Positions 38,200 to 51,374 of a stretch of DNA of 64,000 nt are shown in pieces (positions within the stretch are counted from its first letter, which is position 1; the number at the start of each line of letters is the position of its first letter). Position numbers and translations under genes: made by a program. Location of the stretch: NCBI GenBank assembly GCA_010094045.1, contig ML986785.1:1-64000 (forward strand). The letters run 5' to 3'. Source of the DNA: Lojkania enalia. Its lineage: Eukaryota > Ascomycota > Dothideomycetes > Pleosporales. Under the pieces are notes generated by a model that saw nothing but the letters and a program-made list of their open reading frames with translations, made no database searches and was not told the origin of the DNA.

Positions 38200-38880
38200 T
38201 AGCTATATAATATAATTATAAGCTGAATATAAAGAAGCTTATAAAGACTAAAGAGGACCTACTTATTAGCTATATCCTTAATTAGGATTTACGAGAATTT
38301 CCGCCTATAATTAACAGCGTATAAGCTATAGTAAATAGACTATTAGCTAAGTATAATACTAAGATTTTAGCCTTAATACGCGATTATATTAACTATATTA
38401 ATAAGACTACCTTTCTTCTAGCCTTTAAAGTAGCCTATAATTAATTAATTATAGAAGCTAATATCCGCGTAAGCTTTTAAAGCGCTAAAATAGTCCTATA
38501 TAATCTAAAAGTAGTACTATTAAAACTTAATATTAAGCTATATACGCTAATACTACCTATACTAGAAACTACTCTCTAAGAGGCTAAAACATCTAGTAAT
38601 ATATATAAATTAGAGGCTTAATTAATAATAATTTATAGTAGGATTTAGTAATATTAAGACTTATTACCTATATTAATTATCGCAGCCTTTAATCAGCTTT
38701 AAAAGAGTACTATAATAATAATACATTCGATTATACTAATAGCTAATTAAATTAAAAGCCTTAAATAAGTAAATAAAGTAGTAATAAAGTAAAAATAATA
38801 GAAAAGAAAGCGATTATAGAAGTAGGAGATTCTAATAAAAACTGTAGGTAAGAATATAATTAATTAAAATAACATTAAGA
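38200..38880 (+). pseudogene. Deleted transposase of Fot-1
   Basis: The N-terminal stretch (about 38200-38340) joins straight to the C-terminal part (about 38360-38880) without the DDE domain. The C-terminal part matches Fot-2 from about 52385 onward; for example VVLLKLNIKL is shared, and a lysine-rich tail KVVIKQK follows in both. The deletion therefore covers roughly 0.5-0.7 kb. Stops are TAG/TAA. Not functional. Confidence 0.75.
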
Positions 38881-39091
38881 AATAGATTAATAAGAAAATT
38901 TATAATTAGAGTACTAAGCTGTAAAAAAGTAGCTAGCTTTAATAGAACTATAGGTACTATAAATAGCTTAGCTATAATACTTAAATATATTAAATTAATA
39001 GTATAAGTATTAAATAATCTAATAAACTATAACTTCTTAAAGTATATATATATAGTTAATAATTATTATAATTAAGTTGTTTAAATCTTAA

Positions 39092-39137
39092 TAGAGTAAT
39101 AGTTTACTTATATTAATAGCTCGCTTATAAACTACAT
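39092..39137 (-). repeat. Right TIR of Fot-1
   Basis: Inverted copy of 37965-38010, ending in aaactacat before the TA duplicate. Confidence 0.8.
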
Positions 39138-39940
39138 TATATTAATAAGTAATAGAGTAATTAGGTTAAATTATTACCTATAATCTAGATAGCTTATAAT
39201 AGAATAACCTAAAATACTATAGAGATTATATTTTTTAAAGCTAACTATAGATAGAAAACTATTATATATTAGAAATAGAATAAGAAAGAATCTCTAGTTC
39301 TATTAGTAAACTAGAAAGCTAAGAAAATAAAGAAAATCTATAATTAGCTTAAGGAAAAGATTTAGTTAAGAAACCTTAGAATAGTAGAATAAGTAAATAA
39401 GTTAAAGATTAAGAAACTAACCTTTAAATAGAAGGGTAAAGTTTCTCTATTAACAAAAAACTTAAAGACTAAAAGATCTATTAAAAAACTAGATTATAAA
39501 AGAATAAGACTATTTCTAATTAAAAAATAGGTTAGACCTATAAATTTTAAATTAAAGCTACTAAATAATATAAAAATATACCTAATATTTTATAAGTTAA
39601 AACTAGAACTAGTACTAGATAATATACTACTATAAGAAGCTATTAATATAGAACTAGAATAGAAATATAAAGTAGAATATATACTAGTAGAAAAGCGGTT
39701 TAGATATTAGTAGAAGTATCTAGTAAAATAGGAAAAATACCTATAGAAGGAAAGTTTATAGAAACTAGTATAAAACCTAACTAACTATACTATAAAGCTA
39801 AAAGAGTTTTACTAGAAGGCTAGAATAATAGATTATTAAGTAAAATCTAGTTAGAAAGTAATAGTAGTAGTAATATAGAAGAGGCCTCTTATATAAAACT
39901 TAAAGTAGTAGTAGAAAGTACTTTAAACCTGGTAGATCTT
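39138..39940 (+). pseudogene. Gyp4 integrase C-terminus and chromodomain
   Basis: Resumes the integrase frame after Fot-1 (NKQQ..VKLLPI), continues through the integrase C-terminal region, and ends in a chromodomain with the visible order KYLVKQEKYLQKE...LVQNLTN, matching the YLVKWEGY...WEP signature of chromovirus integrases after RIP of Trp codons. It is cut at 39940 by the Gyp1-2 LTR, so its own polypurine tract and LTR are absent. Confidence 0.78.
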
Positions 39941-40219
39941 TATAATAGTATAGATAAGATAATAGATCTAAATATAGTACGAATCTACTTAAAGGTATAT
40001 AAGAGTATATAAGAGTTTAGGAACCTAGAAATTGTATTAACACCTATAAGCCTTATATAAAAGGATATAAAAGAACTATTAAGCTACTTATAAGGAAGTA
40101 TATAACTATATATAGATGGGAAAAGGGGCGGAGTTAGGGGTAAGATAAGATAAGCGAAAAGTTTTAGAATAAAGTTATATATAAAGCTTTTTATAGAATA
40201 ATTTCTTCGTATTATTATA
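39941..40219 (-). repeat. 3' LTR of Gyp1-2 (279 bp)
   Basis: Same length and ends as the Gyp1-1 LTRs, inserted in Gyp4 after agatctt. The polypurine tract follows at 40220-40235. Confidence 0.93.
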
Positions 40220-41359
40220 CTACCCCCCTTTTTATAAACTAATAGTCCCTATCTATACTAGTTTAGGAGGGAATTAGAGCTATTATAGATAGGTTCTAGT
40301 ATAAAGAAATTTCTTTAAAAAGGTATTTATTAGTAAGAGCTAATATATATAGTTACTTATAAAGATACGTTTATATATTAACGTAATATTAAATAAGGTT
40401 TTTATATTAAGTATAATTAACCTATATATTAGCTAGTAACTACTATTATAACGGTTTATTAATATTGCAATTTTATTATATATTGTAACAAGCGTTTACT
40501 AATCTTAATATATTACTAAATTACTATTAACTAAGCTTTCTTAACTAAATAACAACTTCTACTCTATATATATTATTATATATCTCTAAAACTATTAATT
40601 ATTAAAGTATTACTAACGTTTTATAGAAAAAAATTAATTAATATACTACTCCACCTATTTTTTAAAAATTTTTAAAGGCCTTTTAAATTATCTACCTTTA
40701 GACTATATATATACTCGCCTATAGGTAGTATATAATATTTACCTTTTAGTCTCTAAGATTAAAAAAATATAAGTATTATATCTTATAAAATAAAAAGTAT
40801 AACCCTATACGAATTATATCTAATATTAGTAGAGTATTTACTACTAACGTACTTATAGATCCCCTTCTACTATAAGAAGGAGTTTCTAGTCTTCTAGGGC
40901 TATCTTAAACTATAAGCGGCGACTTAATATATAGAAGATAAAAAGGATAAAAAGGTAGCTTTTAAGGCTATTTTAGAGTCTACTTATAGTCTAGCGCTTA
41001 TAGCTCAGGTTGTAAAAAGTTAAAAAACTAGTCTTTTTAAAGCTAGTATCTAGATAGCTTTATTCTACTAGGGTATTAAATTACTCTATTAGGTTTTAGC
41101 CCTAAAAGTTCTAGTATCTAGTTTTTAAACTAATATTACAGCGTTTTTAGGCGGTTAAAAATAAGGTAGAAAAAGTTTAGAGGGAGTCTAGAAGGAAGAA
41201 AGAAAAAGAAGGGTAGAAGAGAAGAAAACTAGAAAGGTATCTAATAGCTTACTATTAAACCCTCTAAATATTATAGAAGAGTAATCTTAAACTTATACTT
41301 TAGTTCTTAAATCTACTATTTAACTCTTATATATTATTATCTACCTAGTAATCTATATT

Positions 41360-43202
41360 TTCTATACTATTCTTATATATCTTAATCTATTTAGTTAAAG
41401 TTTTTAGGGGTTTTAGATAATTTAAATACTTATTATAAAAAGTTTTTAGCTTATAAAGCGAACCTATAAAATTTAAAACTTTATATTAGATTAGGTTAGA
41501 ATTATATTCTACCTATTTTACCCAGTATTTAAGGGTCTTATAATATAACTTACTAGCTAATATTTCTTTAACCTCCTACTCTTCTACTCTATTAATAGTG
41601 ATAGTAGTTAGTTTCGGAACTTTTTATTTAGATAGAGGGTCCTAGAAGTTTTTATATAATATGTTTAATACGAAAATATTATATATACTTAATTTTAGAA
41701 GTAGTTATAAATAGTATAAGTTTCTAACCTATTTTAGTACTTTAAAAAAGCCCTTCTATTAATTAGATAGCTTTTAACTTAATCTCTAAACTATAAGATT
41801 TTTAGTATTTAAGTAAATTATATTACTAATCTACTAGTTAATTAGTTACTAGTAATAGTAAATAATAGATTATATACAATTTTAAGCCTTTTTAATATTA
41901 GCTTTTATAGTTTCTTAATCTATATATATATAAGTTACTAAAGCTAAAGTATTTTTATAATTTAATTTATCTATTATAGTAATAAGATTAATAGAATATT
42001 TTCAATTCTAATTCTAATAAGACTTAGATCTATATAGAATCTAATATAGAGATATTCTAATAGTTATATAGAATAGAATTACTTATACTTAGTTAATTAT
42101 AGATAATAGAGAACTCTAGTTATTCTAGTAGAAGGATATAAAAGGATATAGTCTCTAATTAATATACTTATTTATAATCTCTATCTATCCATTAGTCTCT
42201 TTATAATAAGTAATAGATAGTTTAATCTTTACGCCTAAAATATAGCAGAATTTAGACTAGAAACTAGATATAAACTAAGGTCTTTAGTCTAAAATAATAG
42301 TTTTAGATATATAGCTAAAGTAGTATATCTATTAAATAAATAATTTAGCTATTCTCTATACATTAATTATATAATAGTAGAGAATAGATATAGCTTATTT
42401 AGATAGGCAATTAATTACTACTATAATCTAATTATATTTAAACTTATCTATAGAGAAATTTTTAAAGTTAATATATATATACTATATTAGTTAATTTAGT
42501 ATAAAAAGTAGGTAGATAAAATCTAGAGTTTAGGTTTATATTAGATAAGATTTATAGTATAAAATATAATTCTATATATATCGTTTATAAGTAGTATTTA
42601 TACTCTTCTAGTAGTATTTCTAAAATAGTAACTAATAGGTTTTAATAGCGTTTAGGTATACGGAAGATATTTAGTTATAAACCTCTTATATAAGCGATAT
42701 ATAAAGGCCTAAATCTAATAGAATATATAAATAATTATTATAGAAGAGTAGTCTATTCTCTATCTAATACTTATAAGATAAAAGGGTACGTTTCTATATA
42801 AAAGAGGCTCGGTTTTCCTATAATAATATATCGATCAACTTTAGAGAGTCTAATAATATAACCTACTTCTAGCCTTTAATAATATTTAATATAGCCGCTT
42901 AAGTTATTATTTAAATAATATAAAACTAGACTAATTTAGTATTAATTTAGGGGTAAAGTTAATACAGTTTAAATAGAACTTTTAACTAGTTATTAGTTTA
43001 AACTACTTTTAAGTTTTCTATATCTTATTTATAATAACTAAGAATATCTACTCTAGTATTATTCTTACTTAGAGTATACTTAATTCGGAACTAATACTAA
43101 GCTAATTTCTTAGTTTAATAAATTTAATAAATATTAAGTACTTTTATAGTTATAAAATATTCGAGTAAGCGATAATCGGTATATATTAGAATCCTAGTAG
43201 CT
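41360..43202 (-). pseudogene. pol 3' fragment of Gyp1-2
   Basis: By colinearity with Gyp1-1 it holds the chromodomain (about 41366-41566), integrase core (about 42156-42486) and the end of RNase H. TAG/TAA stops throughout. The antisense open stretch of the 3' region lies just to the left, about 40870-41285. Confidence 0.78.
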
Positions 43203-43505
43203 TATTATAGTAATACCACGACACCTCTACACCTATACTACTCTTACTATAATATCTAAACCAGCTACTAGTAATAGTTATTAGCTACTAGCTAGAATAT
43301 AACCGACTTATTATAACTATAATAGAGGAAGGTTTTGCTAATCTAGCTAGCCCGTATAATAGTATAGATCTAACCTCTATAAAAACTTATATAATATAGA
43401 TATCTCTATTCTTTATATAACGTTTTAATATTTATATATAGTATGTAGTAATAGAGTTAACTACTTAAAGTACGATTAATTAACTATATATAAACGTCTA
43501 TAATA
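43203..43505 (+). repeat. 5' LTR of Gyp3-2 (303 bp)
   Basis: Starts tattatagtaatacc and ends cgtctataata; colinear with 47155-47457, 28101-28403 and the reverse of 32880-33182. Confidence 0.92.
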
Positions 43506-43539
43506 TTATATTATATTATCTACTATTATATACTATAGA

Positions 43540-44560
43540 TAAGAACGCGCTTATTAATATATTTAAAGAGATCTAAAGTAAACTAGACTCTTTATAGTAG
43601 AAGAATAAGATACTAGTAGAAGCTTTAGTAACCTAGAAAAACTACTATAAGTTAGATCTTAAAGTAATATAAAGAGAATTTAGTAGCTACTAAATAGCTA
43701 CTCCTCTACTAGCTACTAGTATATTAATAGTAATAGAACTATTATCTACCCTTTGCCTAATTTAGCCTACAACTCTAGCTTTTAAATAGATATCTATATT
43801 AACTTCTAATCCGTCTAAAACTATATATAACCCGTATTTCTATTTTAACTATTTACCTAACCTTCTAATATTTTCTAGTAAATATTTAGAGCTTTTATAC
43901 TTTATTAGAAAGCTCTACTATAAACTAGAAGAAAATACTAACTAATACTTAACTAAACGTATCTACCTTCTATATATCTATTCTCGTCTAGAATAAGATC
44001 TAGTAATATTAGTTAACCTATTAATAGATAAGGGTATTAACTCTATAGACAGCTTAGTTGCTTTCTTAAAATCTACCTATAGCGACTAAAATAAGGAGAC
44101 TATAGTATAGAGTAAGCTAGAAATCTTAAAATAAGACTAAAGTAGGTTCTCTACTTACTTTATTAAATTCTAACGCCTGATTGTAGATACTAAACTAAAT
44201 AAGACTAGACAAATTATATATCTCTAATATTCTCTTCTTAATAAGCTCTACTATACTATAATAAGCGTTATAATATCTAGTACCCTAAATAACTACGCTA
44301 ACCTAATTTCTCTATATAATACTAATCTATATTATCTATCTAGCAACTACTATAAATAACTAAAATATTATACTACTTATTAAAAGGACCTAAATACTAT
44401 AGAATTTAATACTTCTAACTATATACCTATAGGCTCTAATAAATAAGAAATGTGCCGCTGTAAAGAACGCTATTATAAGTATAGTAGTAAGAGATATATT
44501 TTACTAGAATACAGCGCCCCTCTACTATTAATCTATTAAGGGTCTTAGAGCTCTACTATA
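43540..44560 (+). pseudogene. gag remnant of Gyp3-2
   Basis: Capsid-like region resembling the retrotransposon gag domain (around 43960-44330: LVAFLKSTY, then LKQDQSRFSTYFIKFQR, allowing for RIP stops). A Cys-rich stretch at 44450-44490 (MCRCKERYYKY) is probably the damaged zinc knuckle. Gag uses a different frame from pol (44447 versus 46174), so gag and pol were probably separate or frameshift-linked in this family. Confidence 0.72.
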
Positions 44561-44699
44561 CCTTATAGGTTCTATTCTTAATCTTCTAACTAATCCTCTA
44601 ACCAATTCTTAATACGCTTATTATCTTATAAATAAGGCTATTACTCTTACTCCTAAACGTAGCCAGCCTTACTAATTAGAATATTACTAAAAGGTCTAT

Positions 44700-46840
44700 C
44701 TTAAAAGTAAATTATCTTCTAGAACTATATCTATATTAAATCTCTATATATCTATAGAACTAGCTTCTATAGAAATAATTATAAGACTACTAGATTCTAG
44801 CTTCTTTTTTAATCTATTAAGACCTAGTCTAGTAAGATATTAATATTCTTATTAATACTAGGGCTACTAGTTATAGCTATATTTATAGAGACCTTATATA
44901 TACCCTAAAACTCTAAAAGATATAACTCTTATATAACCTATACCGGACCAGCTTTAATAGAAAAGTTTTCTATAAGAGGACTATCTTCTACTTAGTTATT
45001 CTAACCTTCTAATACTTAAACTATTTAGAGATAGTACATCTCTATATAACTATACTAGAAAAATACTAGTTAATTCTAAGATAGTTATAAATATATAAAT
45101 ATTATATAAACCTAGACTATAAGAATAAATAGCTAGTTTTTACTACTAACTAATACTTAACTTAATACTTATAATCTACTAGTATTATTATCTACTAATA
45201 GACTATTTAAATAGTTATTAAAGATTGTAAACTATCTAAACTTAATATAAAAGGAGATTCTAAAGTAACTAATTTATAACCTCTATATAGCTTAAAGCCT
45301 AGATAGTATTATTTAAAACTCCGCCTATTAAATTATACCTAATATAATTACTAGCTGCCTAAAATACTATACTAGTTAAAAGAATTTAAAATTAAAACTA
45401 ACTTAACCTTAAATAAAGATTATAGCTAAGAGGATTTATTTAAGCCTAAATATCTAAAATATATACTATAGCTAGATATATATTATATAGGCGCTATACT
45501 ACTAGTTTAACTCTTCTAGTAATTTAACTATAAAATCTTCGCTATATTAATAGTTAATATTAATAAGACTCTAGCCTTAAAGGTATATATTAACCCTATT
45601 ACTAAAGTACCTAAAAAATACTATAACCTATTATCTATCTTCTTATATAAGAATATAGGTAAGCTGCCTAAATAATAACTATATAATTATAAGATTAAAC
45701 TAGAAAATAATAAGTAAGCTAGCTTTAGTCTACTCTATAAGATATTCTAGAATAAGTTAAAGGTATTAAAGAAGTACCTTAATAAGAACTTATCTAAGGG
45801 ATTTATTAGAGTAAGTTTATTACTAGTAGCTGTACCCGTAATTTTTATAAAGAAATCTAGAGGTAGTTTTTAATTCTATATAAATTATAAAGCCCTAAAT
45901 ACTATTACTATTAAGAACTAATATCTAATCCTACTAATCTAAGAAATATTAGTCTAATTTAGTAAGACTAAATACTATATAAAACTCGATATTATTACTA
46001 CGTTTAATAAGCTAAGAATTGTTAAGGGAGATAAATAGAAGACTACCTTTTATATATATTATAGGCTGTTTAAATACCTAGTAATACCCTTTAGCCTAGT
46101 TAATACTTTAAGTATGTTCTAGTACTTTATAAATAATATACTAAGACTATACTTTATTATATTCTATACTACCTGTATTAATAATATTCTAATATTTAGT
46201 AAGAATTTAAAGGATTATAAGTAGTATATTTAGCTAGTTCTTAAAGCCTTAAAAGTAAACGGTCTATAGTTTAATATAGATAAGTATAAGTTCTACTAGT
46301 TAGAAGTAACCTATCTAAGATATATAATTGCTATAGAAGAGATCCGTATAAATTTAAAGAAGGTAGAAATAATTGTTAACTATAAGCGCGTACTAGCCTC
46401 TAACTATTAAATTAGTAATCTAGTCTAGCTAGACGCTAAGAATATATGTGTATAAAGACTATTAAAAAAGTTTAATTAGAAGAATATAAACTCTTATAAA
46501 ATTATTGTAAAAATATTCTTATATACTTATAAACTAAAGTTACCTAAATCGGCTAAAATATATCCTATATTCTATATATTACTATTATTGCTAGTACCTA
46601 AATCGTCTAACTACTTACCTAATTAATAAGTATATAACCCTAAACTTATTAAGATTAATAGAGAACTAGAATACCTTATTAAGCGAATAGAAGACCTCTA
46701 CTATAACTAATAGAAACGCCGGTATAAATACCTAGTTAAGTAGACTAGCTATTATAACTTAGAATAGTACCCGGCTAGTAACTTTACTAAGATAACTACT
46801 ATAGAAGATTACTATACTAGAAACCTGAATGAATAAGACC
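44700..46840 (+). pseudogene. protease-RT-chromodomain remnant of Gyp3-2, RNase H and integrase core deleted
   Basis: The protease region lies at about 44760-45250. RT spans about 45440-46420, with CINN at 46174-46185 in place of YIDD. The frame then passes, near 46400-46435, straight into an integrase C-terminal segment (VQLDAKNIYIQR, then IYPIFYIL) and a chromodomain (YKYLVKQTSYYN) at about 46710-46830. The pol frame is the same on both sides of the deletion (46174 and 46711), so the deletion is in frame or nearly so. Stops are TAG/TAA. Confidence 0.8.
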
Positions 46841-47140
46841 TAAATATAATATTATATCTAGATTCTTAATTATGTATTAGAGTTTAATTTAAGTATATTT
46901 CTAGACGCCTATAATAATACTATACTCATATAACGCTAGTAATAATACTATTACTAATCTTTAGTATAGTACTACTATATAAACTAAACTAACCTAATCT
47001 CTAGTATAGTACTACTATATAATAATAACTAATTACGTTAATATACCTATAATTTTAACTAATACTAGTATTAATAACTATTATTTAATTATAAATAACC
47101 TAAATATAATATAAAGACTTAACTTATAGAAACTTATAAC

Positions 47141-47154
47141 TAAGAGGAAGGTAC
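47141..47154 (+). other. Polypurine tract of Gyp3-2
   Basis: taagaggaaggtac directly before the 3' LTR. Confidence 0.75.
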
Positions 47155-47457
47155 TATTATAGTAATACTATAATACCTCTATACCTATACTACCTTTACT
47201 ATAATACTTAAATTAGCTACTAGTAATAGTTATTAGTTACTAGCTAGAACATGACTAACTTATTATAACTATAATAGAGGAAGGTTTTACTAACCCAGCT
47301 AGCCTATATAATAGTATAGACCTAGCTCCTATAAAAACTTATATAATATAGATATTTCTATTCTTTATATAATATTTTAATATTTATATATAGTATATAG
47401 TAATAGAGTTAACTACTTAAAGTATAGTTAACTAACTATATATTAGTATCTATAATA
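47155..47457 (+). repeat. 3' LTR of Gyp3-2 (303 bp)
   Basis: Mate of 43203-43505. Its last bases (ctataata) overlap the expected first bases of the Gyp1-3 LTR. Confidence 0.92.
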
Positions 47458-47731
47458 TAATATAAAGAAATTGTTCTATAAAAAGTTTTATATATAATCT
47501 TATCCTAAAGCTTTTTACTTATCTTATCTTATATTTAGCTCTACCTCTTTTCCTATCTATATATAGTTATATACTCTCTTATAAATACTTTAGTAGTTCT
47601 TTTATATCTTTTTATATAAGGTTTATAGATATTAATAGAATTTCTAGGTTTCTAAACCTCTATATACTTTTATATACTTCTAAATAGATTTATATTATAT
47701 TTAGACTTATTATCTTACCTATACTATTATA
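47453..47731 (+). repeat. 5' LTR of Gyp1-3 (279 bp)
   Basis: Colinear with 56227-56505. The first five bases are shared with the end of the Gyp3-2 LTR, so the exact left boundary could be 47453-47458. Confidence 0.9.
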
Positions 47732-47929
47732 TTATATAGAAGAACTTAATACTACTAATAATAGCTTCTTTAATAATATTATATCGATTATTTATTTAAC
47801 TATATTTAGGTTTAAAATATATCTAATTTAGTTTAAGTTATAATATTTATATATTATTATATTAAATTATTTAGTTATTTAAAAAAGATTATAAGGACTT
47901 TTTATTAATTAAAGTTTTTAGGTTTAAAA

Positions 47930-49430
47930 CTTCCTATTCTCTATAATTAGGATTACTTTTAAAAAAGCCGCATAGAGTATATTTAGGTAAATACTTAAAA
48001 ACTACTAATAACCTATTAGAATTAGAGGTAACTACTAATATCTAACTATAATTTACCTTCTAATTCTTATACTAGAACTAATATATATATAAGTTATAGT
48101 AAGAGAAAACTTCTATCTACGCGTATAGAATAACTGTTACCTCCTATAAGAGGCTCTATAATAGGCGGACCCCTCTTTATAGGGCCTATAATAAAGAACC
48201 TATCTAATTTAGAAAGAAATTAGAGTAAACTAACCCTTAAAAAATAAATTGCAATTTTATAAGATAAGATTATATACTTAATATAATAGAGAACTATTAG
48301 TTCTAATTAAGTTCTATAAACTACTAAATTAGAATCGATAATATATTAAGAAACTTTTATAACTCCCTTAGTAAGAAATTTTTTAGCTACTCCTAAACCC
48401 CTTTAAACCTATTTTACTAAATATATACCTAAGATTAAAAGTTTTATAGATAGTAGTAAATCTATATTTAAATAATAGTAAGCTTTAATTCTAAACCAAC
48501 TTAAGATTAATATAAATTATTATTAGATAGAGTATATATATATAGTATTAGTATAAAAATATACCTCTAGTACTATAAAAGAGTATCTAGAGCTAAAATA
48601 TCTAGCTAAATTAGACTAGTATTAGTTTAAAAATACTAAAGAAATAATTTTATTTCTATAATTATATTTTATTATAAATAATAAAGAAATAGAAGTATAA
48701 TAGACATTTTAAGTTCAAAAAATAAATAAGAAAGAAGTATTCTTAACTTTTAAAGCTTACTTTATTAGTACAGCTATTAGAGGATTTATATTTTAATTTA
48801 AGTAGTTCTTCTACTTATAGAATAAGATTCTCCCCAGCTTAAAAATACTAAACTTTAGCTTTAAGCTTATATAGAAAGGCTTTTTTAATACTATAGTTGC
48901 CTATTTAATAGCCTATAATATAGAAAGGAAAAGTATTTCTATCCTTTTAGAATAAACTATTAGCTTATAGGTTGCAGCTAAAATAAATTTAGATTAGTAT
49001 TAGAAGGTTTCTAAGAGTTTAACTAAAGTAACCTATAATTTAATACTACCCTAATCTACTCTAGTATTAATACTTTATTCTACTATAATCGCTTTTTAAT
49101 AATCTAGTAAAACTCTTATATCTAAAAGGTATATAACTTTAGGTAATTATTATAATTATAGTAAACTAAAATACTTCGCAAATAAATATATAGTCTTTAA
49201 AGTATAAGAGATAGAAGTTAAATAAGAGAAGATTAAGGAAGAAGAGTTTTTAGACGTAAACAAGTACTATTTAAATAGTTCTTAAGTAGGAAATAGAGAT
49301 ATCTAGAAAAACTCTTTATTCTAGACTTAAGTAAGTATAACTTATTAATTATTAATTTATTATATTTATTTAGAGGAAAGTACTTCTAAATTCCTACTAT
49401 TCTATATTTAAAAAGCGTTAGTATATAACT
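47930..49430 (+). pseudogene. gag remnant of Gyp1-3
   Basis: Assigned by position and by the zinc-knuckle remnant from 49142 (GNYYNYSKLKYFANKY, where Tyr replaces Cys through TGY to TAY). The upstream capsid part shows no motif I can name. The gag frame differs from pol (49142 versus 50758). Start unknown; limits approximate. Confidence 0.65.
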
Positions 49431-49479
49431 AAACGCTCTTATTAATACTAGTATTTAAAGCTTCCTATTCCTTAATTTT

Positions 49480-51321
49480 ATAGTAGTTAAATTACTCTCC
49501 TAAACCCTATATATATTAATATAGCGCTTACTTTTTAAAATTATTGTTAAAGGTTTTTAGAACCGAATTTAAACCCTAGTTAATTAATATATCTACTTAT
49601 ACCTATAAATTAATAGAAGAACTATCTAAAACTATCTATTTATTATTATAGATCTAGATACTTAGAATTATATTATTAGTATTAAATAGTTATATTATTT
49701 TTAACTCTAGCTAGATACAGATTAAAATTAGATTATATAGCCCTCTAAGTATTTTACTATTTATAATTCTTTACCTTCTCTTCTTATATAATTAATTTAG
49801 CTAGTATATAATAAGGAGGTAGAGTTAGATATCTAGCAATGCGACGCTCTATAGGAAAAGAACTAGTATTAATAGTCTTATAATCTAACTATCTATTATA
49901 TTAAAGGTTTATTAAGACTATTAAAACTATATTAATCTTCTATAGCTTATAGTCTAAATAAGTTTAGAGCTTCTATATATTTATATATAATAAAGTTTAA
50001 ATCTAATCTAAAGAAAATCTATTCTTCTATTATCGCTCTTATTTTAGCTAATACTTTCTACTTTAATATAAAGAGGAAAGAGAATAAGTTTTTTTCTACG
50101 TCTCTATACGAAATTAAGCAGCTAGTTAAAGATAAGTAAGCCTTAGAGCTAGAAGATAAAGCTAAAAAAGAAGTACTAGTAAATCTCTAATTACTATTTA
50201 AATACTATAAGTATTAGGATATGTTTAGTAAAACTGTAGTTTATTAATTATTAGAATACTACTCTTATAATTATAAGATTGTCTTTATAGAATCTCTCTC
50301 TAATAGTTATAACCTATTATATAAGTAGAATATTAAGGAGTTAGAAGCAACTAAAAAGTATATTATAGATAATCTATAGTATAGATATATTAAGTAGAGT
50401 TAGAACTCTTTTATATCTCTAATCCTTTACGTCTATAAACTTAATAGCGACTTATATATCTATATAGATTATTATAAACTTAATACTCTTACCTATAAGA
50501 ATATATATCTAATACTATATATAGATAAACTTCTATTTAGGCCTACTAATGTAGTAATTTTTATTAAGTTTAATATTTATACAGCCTTTAATAAGATTAA
50601 AATAGACCCTAGTTCTAAGAAATATACTACCTTTTAGACTTACTATAGAACCTATAAGTATAAAGTTCTACCTTTTAAATTATATAATAGTCTAGTAACT
50701 TACTAATATTATATAAATAATATATTAATCGACTATCTAGATAACTTTTATATTACTTATCTAGACGATATTCTTATCTACTTTAAAGACGAGGCGATAT
50801 ATACTATCTATATTAAAAAAGTTCTTAAGAGATTATATTAAATAGGATTATAAGTTAATATTAAGAAGAGCGAATTCTATATTACTTAAATTAAATACTT
50901 TAGCTATATTCTATTAAATAAAGATCTTAAGGTTAATTTAGAGAAGGTAGAAGTACTATATAACTAGTAGCTACCTACTATTATAACGGGTGTAAAATCC
51001 TTCTTAGGTTTTACTAGATTCTATTAACAGTTTATACTAGAATTCTTACGTATTATAAAGCTAATTATCGTATTATAAAGCCCTATAACCCCTTTTATAT
51101 AGACTTTAAAATATAATATTACCTTTAAGAAATTAAAGTTAGCCCTATTAAGTATACCTATACTCTACTACTTTAACCCTATATTAGAAATAAAAATAGA
51201 AACTAACGTTTCTAATAGAATAGTTATAAAAGTACTATTATAAAAATATTTTAATAGTAAATAGTACTCTATAGTATTTTATAGTAAGGTTCTATCTAGT
51301 TTAGAATTAAACTAAAAGATT
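49480..51321 (+). pseudogene. pol of Gyp1-3, part before Fot-2 (protease, RT, start of RNase H)
   Basis: The RT catalytic motif is intact as YLDDILIY at 50758-50781. RNase H begins around 51170 (IETNVSN in place of an ETDASN-type motif, then FYSKVLSSLEL), and the gene is broken by Fot-2 at 51322. The frame matches the part after 53180 once the 1856-bp insertion (element plus TA) is removed. Many stops elsewhere. Confidence 0.85.
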
Positions 51322-51323
51322 TA

Positions 51324-51374
51324 ACGTATCTTATAAGCGAGCGGCCTATATAAGCGAGTAGTCTACTCTATTAT
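51324..51374 (+). repeat. Left TIR of Fot-2
   Basis: Pairs with 53127-53177 over about 51 bp with few differences; contains a shorter internal reiteration (ataagcgag twice). Confidence 0.88.

Larger units (their letters stand above)
37965..39137 (+). mobile_element. Fot-1: internally deleted Tc1/mariner (Fot1/pogo-like) element
   Basis: 1173 bp bounded by about 45-bp inverted repeats (left atatagtttataaacgagct) and flanked by TA (37963-37964 and 39138-39139), the target duplication of the superfamily. Removing the element and one TA restores the Gyp4 integrase frame (LRIYINKQQ), which confirms the insertion. Related Fot-2 is 1854 bp. The missing part is the central DDE catalytic region, so this is a non-autonomous derivative that could have moved only with transposase from another copy. 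Confidence 0.87.
39941..43202 (-). mobile_element. Gyp1-2: 3' half of a minus-strand Gyp1 element
   Basis: Colinear with 14632-17890 of Gyp1-1 (3262 versus 3259 bp): 3' LTR, polypurine tract, the 1.1-kb 3' region, chromodomain, integrase and part of RNase H. It stops at 43202 against the 5' LTR of Gyp3-2. Its 5' half is not found on the far side of Gyp3-2, so it was lost by rearrangement. Together with the 3' half of Gyp1-3 (53243-56505) it forms a large inverted repeat. Confidence 0.88.
43203..47457 (+). mobile_element. Gyp3-2: internally deleted Ty3/gypsy element with two LTRs
   Basis: Two 303-bp LTRs flank gag, protease and RT, followed directly by the integrase C-terminus and chromodomain. 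Compared with Gyp3-1 about 1.6 kb is missing after RT, removing RNase H and the integrase core. The flanking pentamers (tagct at 43198-43202 and taata at 47458-47462) do not match, so it is not a clean insertion at this site; ectopic recombination between Gyp3 copies is likely. The right end runs into the first bases of the Gyp1-3 LTR. Confidence 0.87.
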
